Source of the DNA: Shinisaurus crocodilurus
Taxonomy: Eukaryota; Chordata; Lepidosauria; Squamata; Shinisauridae
Direction of reading: 5' to 3'
Length of the DNA stretch: 64,000 nucleotides
Assembly (NCBI GenBank): GCA_021292165.1
Contig: JAHFWL010000408.1
Span: forward strand, 351,700-415,699
In this document: positions 29,335-40,379 of the stretch, one piece after another
Position numbering within the stretch: position 1 is the first letter of the stretch
How the letters are laid out: each line of letters starts with the position of its first letter
The notes under the pieces: generated by a model
Database searches by the model: none
Seen by the model: the letters and a program-made list of their open reading frames with translations, nothing else
Told to the model about the DNA's origin: nothing
Translations under genes and position numbers: made by a program

Positions 29335-29815
29335 CACAGAGGAAGGCCAGGATCTCTTCTCAATCATCCCAGTTTGCAGGACACGGAATAATGGGCTCAA
29401 GTTACAGGAACCTAGATTCCACCTAAGCATCATAGAAAAGTAGAGTTGGAAGGGGCCTACAAGGCCATCGAGTCTAACGCCCTGCTCAGTGCAGGAATCC
29501 AGGTCAAAGCACCCCTGACAGATGGCCGTCCAGCTGCACCTTGAATGCCTCCAGAGTGGGAGAGCCCACGACCACCCTAGGTAGTTGGTTCCATTGTCTT
29601 ATTGCTCTGGCAGTCAGGAAATTTTTCCTGATGTTTAGGTGGAATCTGGGTTCCTGTAACTGGAGCCCATTATTCCGTGTCCTGCAAACTGGGATGATTG
29701 AGAAGAGATCCTGGCCCTCCTCTGTGTGACATCCCTTCAAGTACTGGAAGAGTGCGATCATATCTCCCCTCAGTCTCCTCTTCTGAAGGCTAAACATGCC
29801 CAGTTCCTTCAGACA
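29335..29815 (-). mobile_element. CR1 LINE 3' end, head-to-head with a plus-strand CR1 piece
   Basis: 29430-29815 is a reversed CR1 3' end (CATAGAAAAGTAGAGTTGGA up to the [15 protein letters not shown] block). 29335-29430 is the internal CR1 segment (equal to about 39297-39391) in plus orientation. The two overlap in content, forming an inverted repeat of about 90 bp. Confidence 0.8.
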
Positions 29816-30110
29816 AGCTGAGCCAGCGTGAGCCACATGAATAGCATGGGGGATGAGACCGACCCCTGAGGGAACCCCGTACTGGAGAGTCCACTGGGCT
29901 GGGCAGCATTCCCCAAGCACCACCTTCTGGAGCTGGCCGTCCAAGTAGGAGCAGAACCACTGCAATACAGTACCCCCCACTGGCATCTCAGACAGCCACC
30001 CCAGAAGGATACCATGGGCGATGGTAGAGAAAGCCGCCAAGAGATCCAGGAGTATCTTTTTCCCGCCATAAAGTTTCGTATATTTTTCATTTATTTCATT
30101 TCTATACCGC
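29807..30110 (-). mobile_element. L2 RT fragment joined to a 5S-SINE leader and CR1
   Basis: The minus strand reads LLDLLAAFSTIAHGILLGWL, then [20 protein letters not shown] and LQYGVPSG, an L2 reverse transcriptase piece. At 29833-29808 it is followed by GTGGCTCACGCTGGCTCAGC, the first bases of the 5S-CR1 SINE, which then runs directly into CR1 protein sequence. A chimeric frame stays open across all three. Confidence 0.6.
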
Positions 30111-30149
30111 CCCACAGCTGAAGCTCTCTGGGTGGTTCACAATAGTTTG

Positions 30150-30430
30150 TATATTGTACAATCCCTGCTCCCCCCCCCCAGGACTACACAATGAAAGCCC
30201 AGCTCTCCCCCCCCCCCCGGGACTATACAATGAAAATTTGCTTGTCTTGCAAAACGCTCTCAAACCAAGTTACTTGTAATCCAAGGTATTACTGTAATCC
30301 CAGTTTACCCCTCCTCGGGACTACACAACAATGAAATCCCTGCTTGCCCCCTTCCCCTCGGGACTACCCCACAACGTAATCCCTGCTTGCCCCCCCCCCC
30401 CCGACTACCCAACAATGAAATCCGAGCTCC
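30150..30430. repeat. Minisatellite of about 38-48 bp units, split by a Tigger end
   Basis: The motif GGACTACACAATGAAA followed by a C-rich run recurs at about 30181, 30220, 30318, 30361 and 30403 with variations. A 63-bp Tigger terminus (30235-30297) lies in the middle. Confidence 0.6.
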
Positions 30431-30439
30431 ACCCTGGCT

Positions 30440-31000
30440 GTGGTTCATATGAACATTCTGTTTTGATGCAGGGGAGATTTGTATATCCGCTCCTGATTGT
30501 CCCCTGAGGCAGTTCATACGAACATTCTATATGAAGTTGGAGTGATTTGCATAACCGCTCCTGAATGGCCCCTCTGCGAACATTCCAAGTGACGCCATTG
30601 GCTCTCATCTATTTTGAGCCATACAGGTGCAGTGAGGGTTTTTCGGAGATTTGAACCTGCCAGTCTTTGTCCTTGGGTGATGGAGAGTATGTGTGCCAAG
30701 TTTGGGGCGGAACCATCAAAACGTGATGGAGCCTATGCGATGACGCCCCACACACAACAGTCATTCAGTCAGGCATTTATTTAACAAGTTCCCCTCCCTT
30801 TTCACCCCCTCAGAGAACATTCTAAACGGCCGAGGGGATATTTGCATACCTACCCCTATTGGTCCCTGTAGGAATTCATAGGAACATTCTAAGTGTCGTA
30901 TGGGCTATTTGCATAACTGTTCCTATTGGATCCTGCAGCAATTCTGAGGTGAAGTCAAATTGAATAACTGCTCCCCCATTGTTTTGCCCATAGGAGATAT
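30440..31000. repeat. Diverged tandem modules with octamer and CCAAT-like motifs
   Basis: A module of about 65-75 bp containing ATTTGCAT or a variant, then CTCCTATTGG or a variant, then GAACATTCTA, recurs near 30476, 30544, 30840 and 30906, with a weaker copy near 30963. A spacer of about 200 bp separates the two clusters. The motifs resemble POU octamer and inverted CCAAT boxes; a role is inference only. Confidence 0.5.
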
Positions 31001-31543
31001 GATTGTGGGGCGATTTTGCCCCCTTTTTTCACTCCCTTAGGGATGGTATTTCCAAAAACCCTTCTTTGGTGGGGCTCTACGTCATAAAAGCAATGTTCCT
31101 TCAAAATTTCACGTTCCTAGATTAAACGGTTTGATCTGGGCGTTTACGAGTCAGTCAGTCAGTCAGTCCACTTTCTTTTATATAGATAGATTGTAGTGGG
31201 CCTCAGAGGGGTCCAGTGTATCCTTGGGGCCAGCATATAATAGGGCCCCGGACAACCCAAAAGAGCTCTGCTGGGCGACAAATACAAGACTGAATAGAGG
31301 CAGTTTCTTTGCCTCCCTCACTGCCCCTAAATATACCTGACTGCAGGCACATACCAGGGCTCAATTGCATCCACTACTAGGAGATCCTCTCCATCTGCAC
31401 TCAAGCCCTCTCTTGTTTTTGTTTTTGCTTACCACGATTACAGAGTAATCTTGTCAATCACCAAGAACAGCTCTGTATGTAACCACAACAAATATCCTTT
31501 TTTAAAAATCCTTTTTTGCAATAATAATAATCTTAATAATAAT
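31001..31543. other. Unassigned, with AGTC repeat
   Basis: An AGTC tetranucleotide run lies at 31149-31167, followed by TTTATATAGATAGATTG, which looks like the end of an unidentified element. An ATA-rich piece lies at 31508-31545. No gene was seen. Confidence 0.45.
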
Positions 31544-32326
31544 CTCGACCAGACTGATCTCTCCCGCCCTGCCAAAGCGCGTCTCCCCACATCCCCGGCA
31601 GGAGAAGAGCAAGAAGAGGGTGGGAAATACTCAGTCACTGGACTTTCAGGGCACCCCGAATCAGCTGCCGGGGGCGACACCTCCCTCTGCCCCATGGTGG
31701 GGCCAGCCCTGGGCGGGGGTGGGGGGCACCTCATCCGTCCCCCTCGGTCCAATTGGGTTTGCTTCGGACGGTCCAGCCAAGCCAGCCCAGAACCAGGGGA
31801 GCATCTCGGCCACGCGCAGAAATCCCTCGGAGGAGCCGCGTTGGGGAGCCCGGAGCCACAGGGCCCGATTTGGGGGTGGGCGGGTGGGGGGCAATGACTT
31901 TAGCCGATGTCCAGGTGCAGAGTCCACGAACCTGCTGGATTCCTCGCAGACCTCCTTTAACCCCCCCCCCCCCCAACCAAACCAAAAGGTTCTCCTGGCT
32001 TTACGGAGGAGGAGAAAGCGTCCGAGCTTGTGGGGAAACCCCAAACAGAACAGCCTCCCCCCCTCCGCGTCATGCCCCCCTCCCCCACTGCATCCCAGGG
32101 CCTCCCTCTGCCCAAATTCACAAGGGGGGGTCTCACCGGATCGCAGGAGGGAGGGAGGCACCAAGGCAGTCGGTGGGAAAGACGAGAGTCGCCGGGCAGG
32201 AAAAGGCAGGAGCAGAGTCTCCAGTTGCCTTGAAAATGGGGCGACCCTCAGGAAAACCCATCAGCCATCGCGGCTTCTTCTGCTTTGTCCTGCAGAGTCG
32301 GGAACTCCCAGCTACTTCAAGCTGCT

Positions 32327-32410
32327 TTTAAAGGGGCCACGTGGGCAGTGGCGGCTCAGCTTGGAGGTTTAGCTTCGCTGCAGTTGACTTTTGCCCACGG
32401 CCCCTTTAAG
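32327..32410. promoter_or_regulatory. Inverted repeat in CpG-rich block
   Basis: TTAAAGGGGCCACGTGGGCA and TGCCCACGGCCCCTTTAAG form 20-bp arms about 45 bp apart. The CACGTG E-box and TTTAAA suggest regulatory DNA. In copy B the left arm is altered (near 34800-34825). Confidence 0.45.
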
Positions 32411-32646
32411 AGTAGAGAGACGCGGCTACACTGTGTGGGAGGTGGAGGCGAGGGGTGCGCACGCGCGCCTTTGTGCGTGCGCGTGCACGGGTGGGCGCCC
32501 CATGGGGAAGGGATAGCTGGGGGGAAAGAGGAGGAGGTGGGGGCTGCCCCGGGTGGCCTGGAAGGAGGGAGGGAGAGGAGAAACAGGGAACTGATCACGT
32601 GAATCCTATCTTTAAATTGCCAAAGATTTCATTTCATAGATTTCGT

Positions 32647-32790
32647 AGATCATAGAGTTGGAAGGAGCCTACAACCCCCTGCTCAATGCAGGAAACTCGA
32701 GGAGGGGTCTCCCATCCAAGAAACAACCAGGCCTGACCCTGCTTAGTTTTCCACGCTCAGACAAGCTGAGCCAGCGTGAGCCACAGGCCT
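32647..32790 (-). mobile_element. 5S-headed SINE with CR1 tail
   Basis: Reversed copy (CATAGAGTTGGAAGGAGCCT through CACGCTCAGACAAGCTGAGC), with about 19 bp missing in the tail. Copy B of the block has no insertion at the corresponding place (35101). Confidence 0.85.
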
Positions 32791-32995
32791 TCCTTTCAGA
32801 GCTGACTCGGTGCCTCTAACCGGCGTGACACAGTGTCAGAAGGAAATGCAAGAACCTTCGCTGAAGCTCCATGTTGGGGGTGGAGGGTGGGGTAAGCTTT
32901 ACCTGTTGAATTTGTGTCAATCCTGCCAATTTTGAAACAAAAAAGGGAAAGATTGCCTTGCAAGCACTGACCCCCCTGAAAAACACCAGATATCA

Positions 32996-33608
32996 GAAAT
33001 ATGCACTCTAGCAGCTGATAGTCTACGTTCCAGAGCCACTACACTAGTGTCAAAATATCCTGAAGATCTTGAACCCCTGTTTGCAGACGAAATTGTACAG
33101 TTTTCATCTATTTTCAAAATGTACCAATCTTCCACTGCAAATCAAGACATTCATGGGAGTCAAGAAACACAAATGTACAAGTTTGTGATTGCACAATCTC
33201 TAGTCAGTGCATTTCCAAATACATTTGTGACCCTCCGCATGTATTTGTGTTTAATGGTCAGCAACTGCAGTGGTGAGCGTTCATTTTCAGCATTAAAACG
33301 TGTGAAAAATGAACTAAGGTCTTCCATGGGTCAGGAGCGTTTAAATGTGCTCTCTCTGTTGTGCATTGAAAATGGTTTGCTGAACGAGCTTAATCTTGAT
33401 TCTACAATTGAGGAATTTGCAAGTAAAAAAGCAAGAAAAGTTAATGTGTAATTTTATTTTAATCTACCAGCTTGATTCATTTAGTTTAAATGCAGGTTAG
33501 AGTTCAGTGAATAACCTGTTTGTGTGTTTAAAACTAGTGGTTGCTATTTATTTCAAGAGTTACTCTCTGCACCATAATCATAACGCAGGCTGTATTGATT
33601 ATGATGCT

Positions 33609-33656
<48 letters not shown>

Positions 33657-33958
33657 TAAGGAACAAATTTTTATGAGCCAAACATCATACACTTATATTT
33701 AAATTGTTTATATGGTTTATGTTTATTTAAAAATGGTTGTTGTGAATGTTCTATTTATAACGGTTGTATTGAGTTAACAAGCTTATTGTTTACAAAAAAA
33801 GAAATATTTTCAATATGTTTCTGTTTTGGCACTTTAATGGTAATTAAAATATTTAATTTGTTTTAATATAAAATTGCATCTTCATTTTATTTATTTCCAT
33901 AAAAAGGCCCACCAAAATCCTCAGCACCAGGCCCATAATGCTCTTAATCCGGCCCTGT
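32996..33958 (+). mobile_element. hAT transposon remnant with transposase C-terminus
   Basis: From about 33002 to 33451 the plus frame is open and reads AADSLRSRATTLVSKYPEDL at the start and NCSGERSFSALKRVKNELRS near the end. The latter is the hAT dimerisation domain of ZMYM-like transposases. The N-terminal zinc finger and most of the catalytic domain are absent. The 3' end has CTCTTAATCCGGCCCTG (33942-33958), a plausible terminal repeat; the matching 5' end is missing. An AAT microsatellite lies at 33611-33652. Confidence 0.8.
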
Positions 33959-35237
33959 CGACCAGACTGATCTCTCTCTGTTCAGGAGTGCATTAGGGCT
34001 GACACAAGACATGTTGCTCCCCGCCCTGCCAAAGCGCGTCTCCCCACATCCCTGGCAGGAGAAGCGCAAGAAGAGGGTGGGAAATACCCAGTCGCTTGAC
34101 TTTCAGGGCACCCCGAATCGGCTGCCGGGGGCGACACCTCCCTCTGCCCCATGGTGGGGCCAGCCCTGGGCGGGGGTGGGGGGCATCTCATCCGCCCCCC
34201 TCGGCCCAATTGGGTTTGCTTTGGGCGGTCCAGCCAAGCCAGCTCAGAACCAGGGGAGCATCTCGGCCACGCGCAGAAACCCCTCGGAGGAGCCGCGTTG
34301 GGGAGCCCGGAGCCACAGGGCCCGATTTGGGGGGGCAATGATTTTAGCCGATGTCCGGGTGCAGAGTCCACGAACCTGCTGGATTCCTCGCAGACCTCCT
34401 TTAATCCCCCCCACCACCACCAAAAGGTTCTCCTGGCTTTACGGAGGAGAAAGAAAAAAGCACCCGAGCTTGTGGGGAAACCCCAAACAGAACAGCCTGT
34501 GGGGTGAAATGGGGTGTGTTCCAGCTTCCCCCCCCCCCGCGTCATGCCTCCCTCCTCCACTGCAGCCCAGGGTCACCCCCTGCCCAAATGCACAAGGGGG
34601 GGGTCTCACCGGATCGCGGGAGGGAGGGAGGCACCGAGGCAGTCGGTGGGAAAGACGAGAGTCGCCGGGCAGGAAAAGGCAGGAGCAGAGTCTGAAGTTG
34701 CCGTGAAAATGGGGCGACCCTCAGGAAAACCCATCTGCCATCAGGGCTTCTTCTCACTTTGTCCTGCAGAGTCGGGAACTCCCAGCTACTTCAAGCTGCT
34801 TTTAAAGGGGCCTCGGACAATGGTAGCTCAGCTTGCAGTTTTAGCTTAGCTGCAATTGACTTTTGCCCACGGCCCCTTTAAGAGAAGAGAGGCGCTGCTA
34901 AACTGGAGGCGAGGGGTGCGCGCGCGCGCCTTTGTCCGTGCGCGTGCACGGGTGGGCGCCCCATGGGGAAGGGATTATAGCTGGGGGGAAAGAGGAGGAG
35001 GAGGTGCGGGCTGCCCTGGGTGGCCTGGACGGAGGGAGGGAGAGGAGAAACAGGGAACTGATCACGTGAATCCTATCTTTATATTGCCAAAGATTTCATT
35101 TCCTTTCAGAGCTGACTCGGTGCCTCTAACCGGCGTGATACAGTGTCAGAAGGAAATGCAAGAACCTTCGCTGAAGCTCCATGTTTGGGGTGGAGGGTGG
35201 GGTAAGCTTTACCTGTTGAATTTGTGCCAATCCTGAC
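33959..35237. repeat. GC-rich duplicated block, copy B
   Basis: Direct repeat of 31544-32995 with small indels (for example an extra 40 bp near 33980-34015), no SINE, and unbroken continuation into the AT-rich block from 35238. This probably shows the ancestral order. Confidence 0.75.
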
Positions 35238-37371
35238 AATTTTGAAACAAAAAAGGGAAAGATTGCCTTGCAAGCACTGACCCCCCCCTCCTGAAAAACA
35301 CCAGATATCCAAAGTTAAGAGTTTAAATAAGATTTTAAAAAATTACAATAGCCACTTATGAAATATTATAAAAGAATATAAAATCTAATAATGTAATAAT
35401 TATAATATATAAGATATTATACACAGTAATAATAAAATTCTGGGACAGTCATCCAAGCACTGGTGCTGCTGCTGCTGCTTCCTCTTCTTTTAGCAAGGAG
35501 CAGTATTTCACGATTTCCCCTCAATGACAGGATACCTGATGGTCTGTGTTGTAGATTGCTTTAAAACATGGAGCTTCAGTCTTTAATACTGGATATATGT
35601 GCTCAAGTGGAAGAAATATGTATTGTGGGAAGGACAAATATTTATTAACCACTTACCATGAATTTTTTAAAAAAAGAATAAAGGTTGAAATATTTTGCCC
35701 CAGTATACATTTACATTGAAGGCATACCCTTTCTCCATAATTAAAAAACAAAAAAACCTTGTTAAGCCTTCTGAGTCTTTTAACAAAGCATAGTCCATCC
35801 CGGTGGCCCTCCTTGACAATTTGTTATTGAATTTCCCTAAATCTAATAGTGTGATTCAATGGTACACTTCCTTGGGAGTAAGCCCTGTTCAATTCTGTGG
35901 GACATACTTCTGAGTGATCTTGCCTAGGATTGTGCTATAAGGCAGCAGTCTTCTGGCCACTTCCTTGAGAGTAAAAGCCCCATTGAAAGAAGGAGTAGTT
36001 TTTCAATGAACATTTGTCGCATCAGGCTGTAAAACTAGACTTTGCTCCCATCAGAGCTCCAGGAATAGCGCTTGATGGTCAGAGTCTTATAATGGGCAAC
36101 TGCTCATGAATTTATTCTGAAGACTGACACAATTTGTGCCCTTCAAAGGCTTGTGCTCTAAACTTGGCTGTCAAAAATTAACCTCCAGATTGCCTTATTC
36201 AACCCATAAGTCTAACAAACAAAAGGAAGGACATCTTCATGCAAACCAAGTCCCCACATACACCAGTGTGGCGTAGTGGTGAGAGTGTTGGACTGGGACT
36301 CGGGAGATCCGGGTTCTAGTCCCCGCTCGGCCATGAAACTCACTGGGTGACTTTGGGCCAGTCACTGCCTCTCAGCCTCACCTACCTCACAGGGTTGTTG
36401 TGAGGATAAGATGGAGAGGAGGAGGATTATGTAAGCTGCCTTGGGTTCCTTGCAGGAAAAAAGGCGGGGTATAAATATAATAAATAAAATAAATAAATAA
36501 ATAAATAATACATAAGCAACCTGGGTTTGTATATTGGGACTGGGCTTGCATCTTCCTGTAAGAGAAGGTGTTCATGCCTTCCTCTCTGTGCTAGGTTAAG
36601 TCCATAAAAAGAGCCCTACTGGTCCAGCATCCTGTTTCCCACAGTGACCAACCAGAGGCTCTGGAAAGCTCTCCAGCAGGACATGAGGGTAACAGTGCGC
36701 TCCCACTCATGTTCCCCAGCAAGTGGTCTTCAGAGGCATGGTGTCTCCAATCCTGGAGGTGCTATCTAGCCATCATGACTAGTCCTTTGATAGCCTTATT
36801 TATTTATTTATTTTTATTTATTTATTTATTTTTATTTATCAGTAATATAATGCCTTGAGAAGGGAAACTAGATCCTAACCTCCATGAATTTGTCTACTCC
36901 AAGTTGGCAGCCATGGCTACATCTTGTGGCAGTGAATTCCATAGTTTAACTATGCACTATTATTTATTCATTTTCTATGCAAACATAATATTTCATTTGG
37001 TTGGTCCCAAATGGGCCACCATTTAGATTTAGTGGATAACCCCAGGTTCTAGGAGAGAGGGAGAAAATACTGCAGTTTTGTGTTTCCTCTGATCACTTTT
37101 GTACTTGACCATGCCCTTTGCTTGTCTGGCCACGCCCTCATGCTGCCTGGCCACACCCTCTTGATCACACCTTCATGTTGCTTAACCCTACCTCTGACAA
37201 ATTCACAGGTGTGTCCCTATTTTCATCTGTGAAATGTTGGAGGGTCTGCAGGAGAGGAAGGAGGGACGTGGGGTGGGGGGCAGGGACATTTTATGACTTT
37301 GAGGTGGGGTGGAGGGAGGTGCCGTTGCCATGGAGACAGGGCCCTGCCCTGCCTCCCCAAACTGCCTTGAG
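35238..37371. repeat. Duplicated 1.9-kb block, copy 2
   Basis: Collinear with 12527-14403. Differences are a MIR-like SINE (36264-36510), an expanded TTTA repeat (36797-36840) and scattered substitutions. It ends where the CR1 LINE begins. Confidence 0.85.
36264..36510 (+). mobile_element. MIR-like tRNA-derived SINE
   Basis: The head CAGTGTGGCGTAGTGGTGAG and CGGGTTCTAGTCC are pol III A and B boxes. The core TGACTTTGGGCCAGTCACTG and CACAGGGTTGTTGTGAGGAT match the MIR core. The tail is an AAAT repeat. It is absent from copy 1 near 13555. Confidence 0.85.
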
Positions 37372-39605
37372 TTCTTGATTCGAAAAGAAGCAAAAGCTGA
37401 ATGTAGCCAAACATGAATGCTGGATTTTAGGAAAGCCAATTTTAACAAACTCAGAACAATGATTAGTAAGATCCCATGGCAAGCGACTCTCATGAGAAAG
37501 GGAGCCCAGGAGGGGTGGGAGTTTTTAAAAAAGGAAATTTTAAAGGCACAATTGCAAACAATTCCCACAAGGAAAAAAGGCAGAGGGCAACAGAAGAAGC
37601 CAATGTGGCTTCACAATAAACTCAAAGATGACCTGAAAACAAAAAAGGACACGTATAGGAAGTGGAAGGAAGGACAGGCTACAGGGGAAGAGTACAGGCA
37701 GGTAGCACAGAACTGCAGGAATAGTGTCAGGAAGGCTAAAGCTGAGAATGAGCTAAGGTTAGCGAGGAATGCTAAAAGCAACAAAAAAGTTTTCTTCAGA
37801 TACATGCACAGTAAAAGACAGAAGAAAGAACTGGTGGTTCAACTACGCGATGAGGATGGCAAATTGATAACAGAAGACAAAGAAAAGGCAGAATTGTTCA
37901 ATTCCTACTTCGGCTCGGTCTTCTCCCAAAAGAGGGTCTATGACCCCCCTGAAGTGCAGACTGAAGTGCAGTCTACCTGAAGTGCAGACTGAAGGGGCAG
38001 GATTGCAGCTTGAGATTGATAGGCAAATGGTCAAGGAGCACCTGATTGCTCTGAACGAGTTTAAATCTCCAGGGCCTGACGAGCTGCATCCTAGAGTAAT
38101 AAAGGAACTGGCAGAAGAACTCTCAGAACCACTGTCTATTATCTTTGAGAAATCATGGAGGACAGGTGAAGTGCCAGACGACTGGAGGAGGGCAAATGTT
38201 GTTCCCATCTTCAAAAAGGGCAAGAAGGAGGAACCTGGGAACTATAGGCCAGTCAGTCTGACATCAATCCCTGCGAAAATTTTGGAGCAGATTATAAAGG
38301 AGTCAGTCTGCAAGCAGCTTGAAAACAATGCAGTGATTACTAGAAGCCAGCATGGATTTGTCAAGAACAAATCCTGTCAGACTAATCTGATCTCATTTTT
38401 TGATCGGGTAACCTCCCTTGTGGACTGTGGGAATGCTGTGGACATTATATATCTGGACTTCAGCAAAGCTTTCGACAAAGTGCCTCATGATATCCTGATT
38501 AGTAAGCTAGCTAAGAGTGGGCTAGATGGAACAACTATCAGGTGGATCCACAATTGGCTACAGAATCGGACTCAAAGAGTGCTTATCAATGGTTCCTTCT
38601 CAAACTGGGGAGAGGTAACAAACGGGGTACCACAGGGCTCGGTCCTGGGCCCGGTGCTCTTCAACTTTTTTATTAATGACTTGGATCAGGAGGTACAGGG
38701 AATGCTTATCAAATTTGCAGATGACACAAAGTTGGGTGGAACAGCTAATACTCTGGAAGACAGAAACAAAATTCAAAGTGACCTCGATAGGCTGGAGCAC
38801 TGGGCCGAAAACAACAGCATGAAATTTAATAGGGATAAATGCCAAGTGCTGCACCTAGGGAGAGGAAACCAAATGCAGAGCTACAGAATGGGGGACACTT
38901 GGCTCAACAATACTACAAGTGAGAAGGATCTTGGAATTGTGGTAGATCACAAACTGAATATGAGCCAGCAATGCGACGTGGCTGCAAAGAAGGCAAATGC
39001 AATTTTGGGCTGTATTAATAGAAGTATAGCTTCCAAATCGCGGGAAGTGATAATTCCCCTTTACTCGGCACTGGTTAGGCCTCATCTTGAGTACTGCGCC
39101 CAGTTCTGGGCACCTCACTTTTAAGAAGGACGTAGACAAACTGGAGAGGGTTCAGAGGAGGGCAACAAGGATGATAAAGGGACTAGAAACAAGGCCCTAT
39201 GAGAAGAGACTGAAAGAACTGGGCATGTTTAGCCTTCAGAAGAGGAGACTGAGGGGAGATATGATAGCACTCTTCCAGTATTTGAAGGGATGTCACACAG
39301 AGGAGGGCCAGGATCTCTTCTCGATCATCCCAGTTTGCAGGACACGGAATAATGGGCTCAAGTTACAGGAACCTAGATTCCACCTAAACATCAGGAAAAA
39401 TTTCCTGACTGTCAGAGCAATAAGACAATGGAATCAACTACCTAGGGAGGTGGTGGGCTCTCCCAGTCTGGAGGCATTCAAGGTGCAGCTGGACAGACAT
39501 CTGTCAGAGATGCTTTGACCTAGATTCCTGCATTGAGCAGGGGGTTGGACTCGATGGCCTTGTAGGCCCCTTCCAACTCTACTTTTCTATGATTCTATGA
39601 TTCAA
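37372..39605 (+). mobile_element. CR1 LINE, 5'-truncated, nearly complete RT
   Basis: Frames 37417-37980, 37940-39124 and 39087-39518 make up the ORF2 C-terminal two thirds. The RT carries LDFSKAFDKVPHD, GVPQGSVLGPVLFN and the catalytic FADD, then the CR1 C-terminal domain ([20 protein letters not shown]). Only two frame breaks exist: a tandem duplication of about 28 bp near 37950-37995, and one extra T near 39121. The endonuclease is missing. The 3' end has the typical ATTCTATG repeats. It looks like a young copy. Confidence 0.92.
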
Positions 39606-40177
39606 GGAAGCCTGTGCTATTGTGTGCAGCAGCCCCTCAGGCTGGGAGACAGTTGATGGATCTTTCGGAGACCGGAAGGCACTATGAAAGCGGCAACCTA
39701 GATGGCGACTTCAGCTCACCTTCACCTCTGGTCAACAGGCTTGGCAGGCTTTTGCATACATTAAAAAAACCTGCAAAACCTACTTGGGTGGAGGCAGGCA
39801 ACCCAGTCCTTGCCTCTCTCTTAACTGTCGGCTTCTAGCCTTAGAATGCTCCGGGGGGGGGGGGCAGCTTGGGAGTTAAGCACACTAAGGATGCCTGTTT
39901 GGGACAGAAAGAAGTCCTACAACTCGCAGCTGAATGGGGAATGCTGGGAGTTGTGGGACTTCTTTCTGTCTAAACATGCAGGAGACTACACCAAGGTTGG
40001 GGGTCGATAAAGCTAGAGAAAATAAACGGGGGGGGGGGAGAGAGAGAGACCAACGAGCGATTGAGTGCAGAATCCGGTTCCCCAGAAGTGGAAGCGCAGA
40101 AGCAGGGCAGTCCTTCCACAGCTGTTCAGTCGCAACAGAATCTTTGCTCTCTTTGACCCCCGCTCGCATTCCCAGTA
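39606..40177. other. No gene; hairpin at 39903-39980
   Basis: GGACAGAAAGAAGTCC and GGACTTCTTTCTGTC form a stem about 40 bp apart, extended by ACAACTC and GAGTTGT. This is MITE-like. G-runs lie at 39852-39864 and 40029-40037. Confidence 0.5.
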
Positions 40178-40305
40178 TAAACAGCCTTCCCCAACCTGGC
40201 AGGCTGATCCAGATGCGTTGCACAACAGCTCCCATTGGCTGGGCTGGCTGGGGATGATGGGAATTGCAGTCCAACACATCCGGAGGGCGCCGGGTCGCTA
40301 GAAGC
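40178..40305. mobile_element. Short hAT-like MITE
   Basis: CAGCCTTCCCCAACCTGG start and GATGATGGGAATTGCAGTCC body match the MITE family at 18292 and 41224. The right end is diverged. Confidence 0.6.
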
Positions 40306-40379
40306 AATGACCCAGCCAGCTTCACAACCAGCAAGGCTAGACGGCCGGGCCGACCGGGCCTGCGGCTCAGGAATGTGCA

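Larger units (their letters stand above)
31544..32995. repeat. GC-rich duplicated block, copy A
   Basis: Direct repeat of 33959-35300, starting in both with CGACCAGACTGATCTCTC. CpG-dense sequence suggests a promoter-like origin. A 5S-CR1 SINE (32647-32790) is present here and missing in copy B. The block stops at GATATC (about 32995) where hAT sequence starts. Frames seen in copy A are shifted in copy B, so coding is unlikely. Confidence 0.75.

Noticed and set aside
31620..32372. 250-codon frame in the GC-rich block
   Set aside because: The duplicate at 33959-35237 shifts the frame several times, so it is not conserved as protein.
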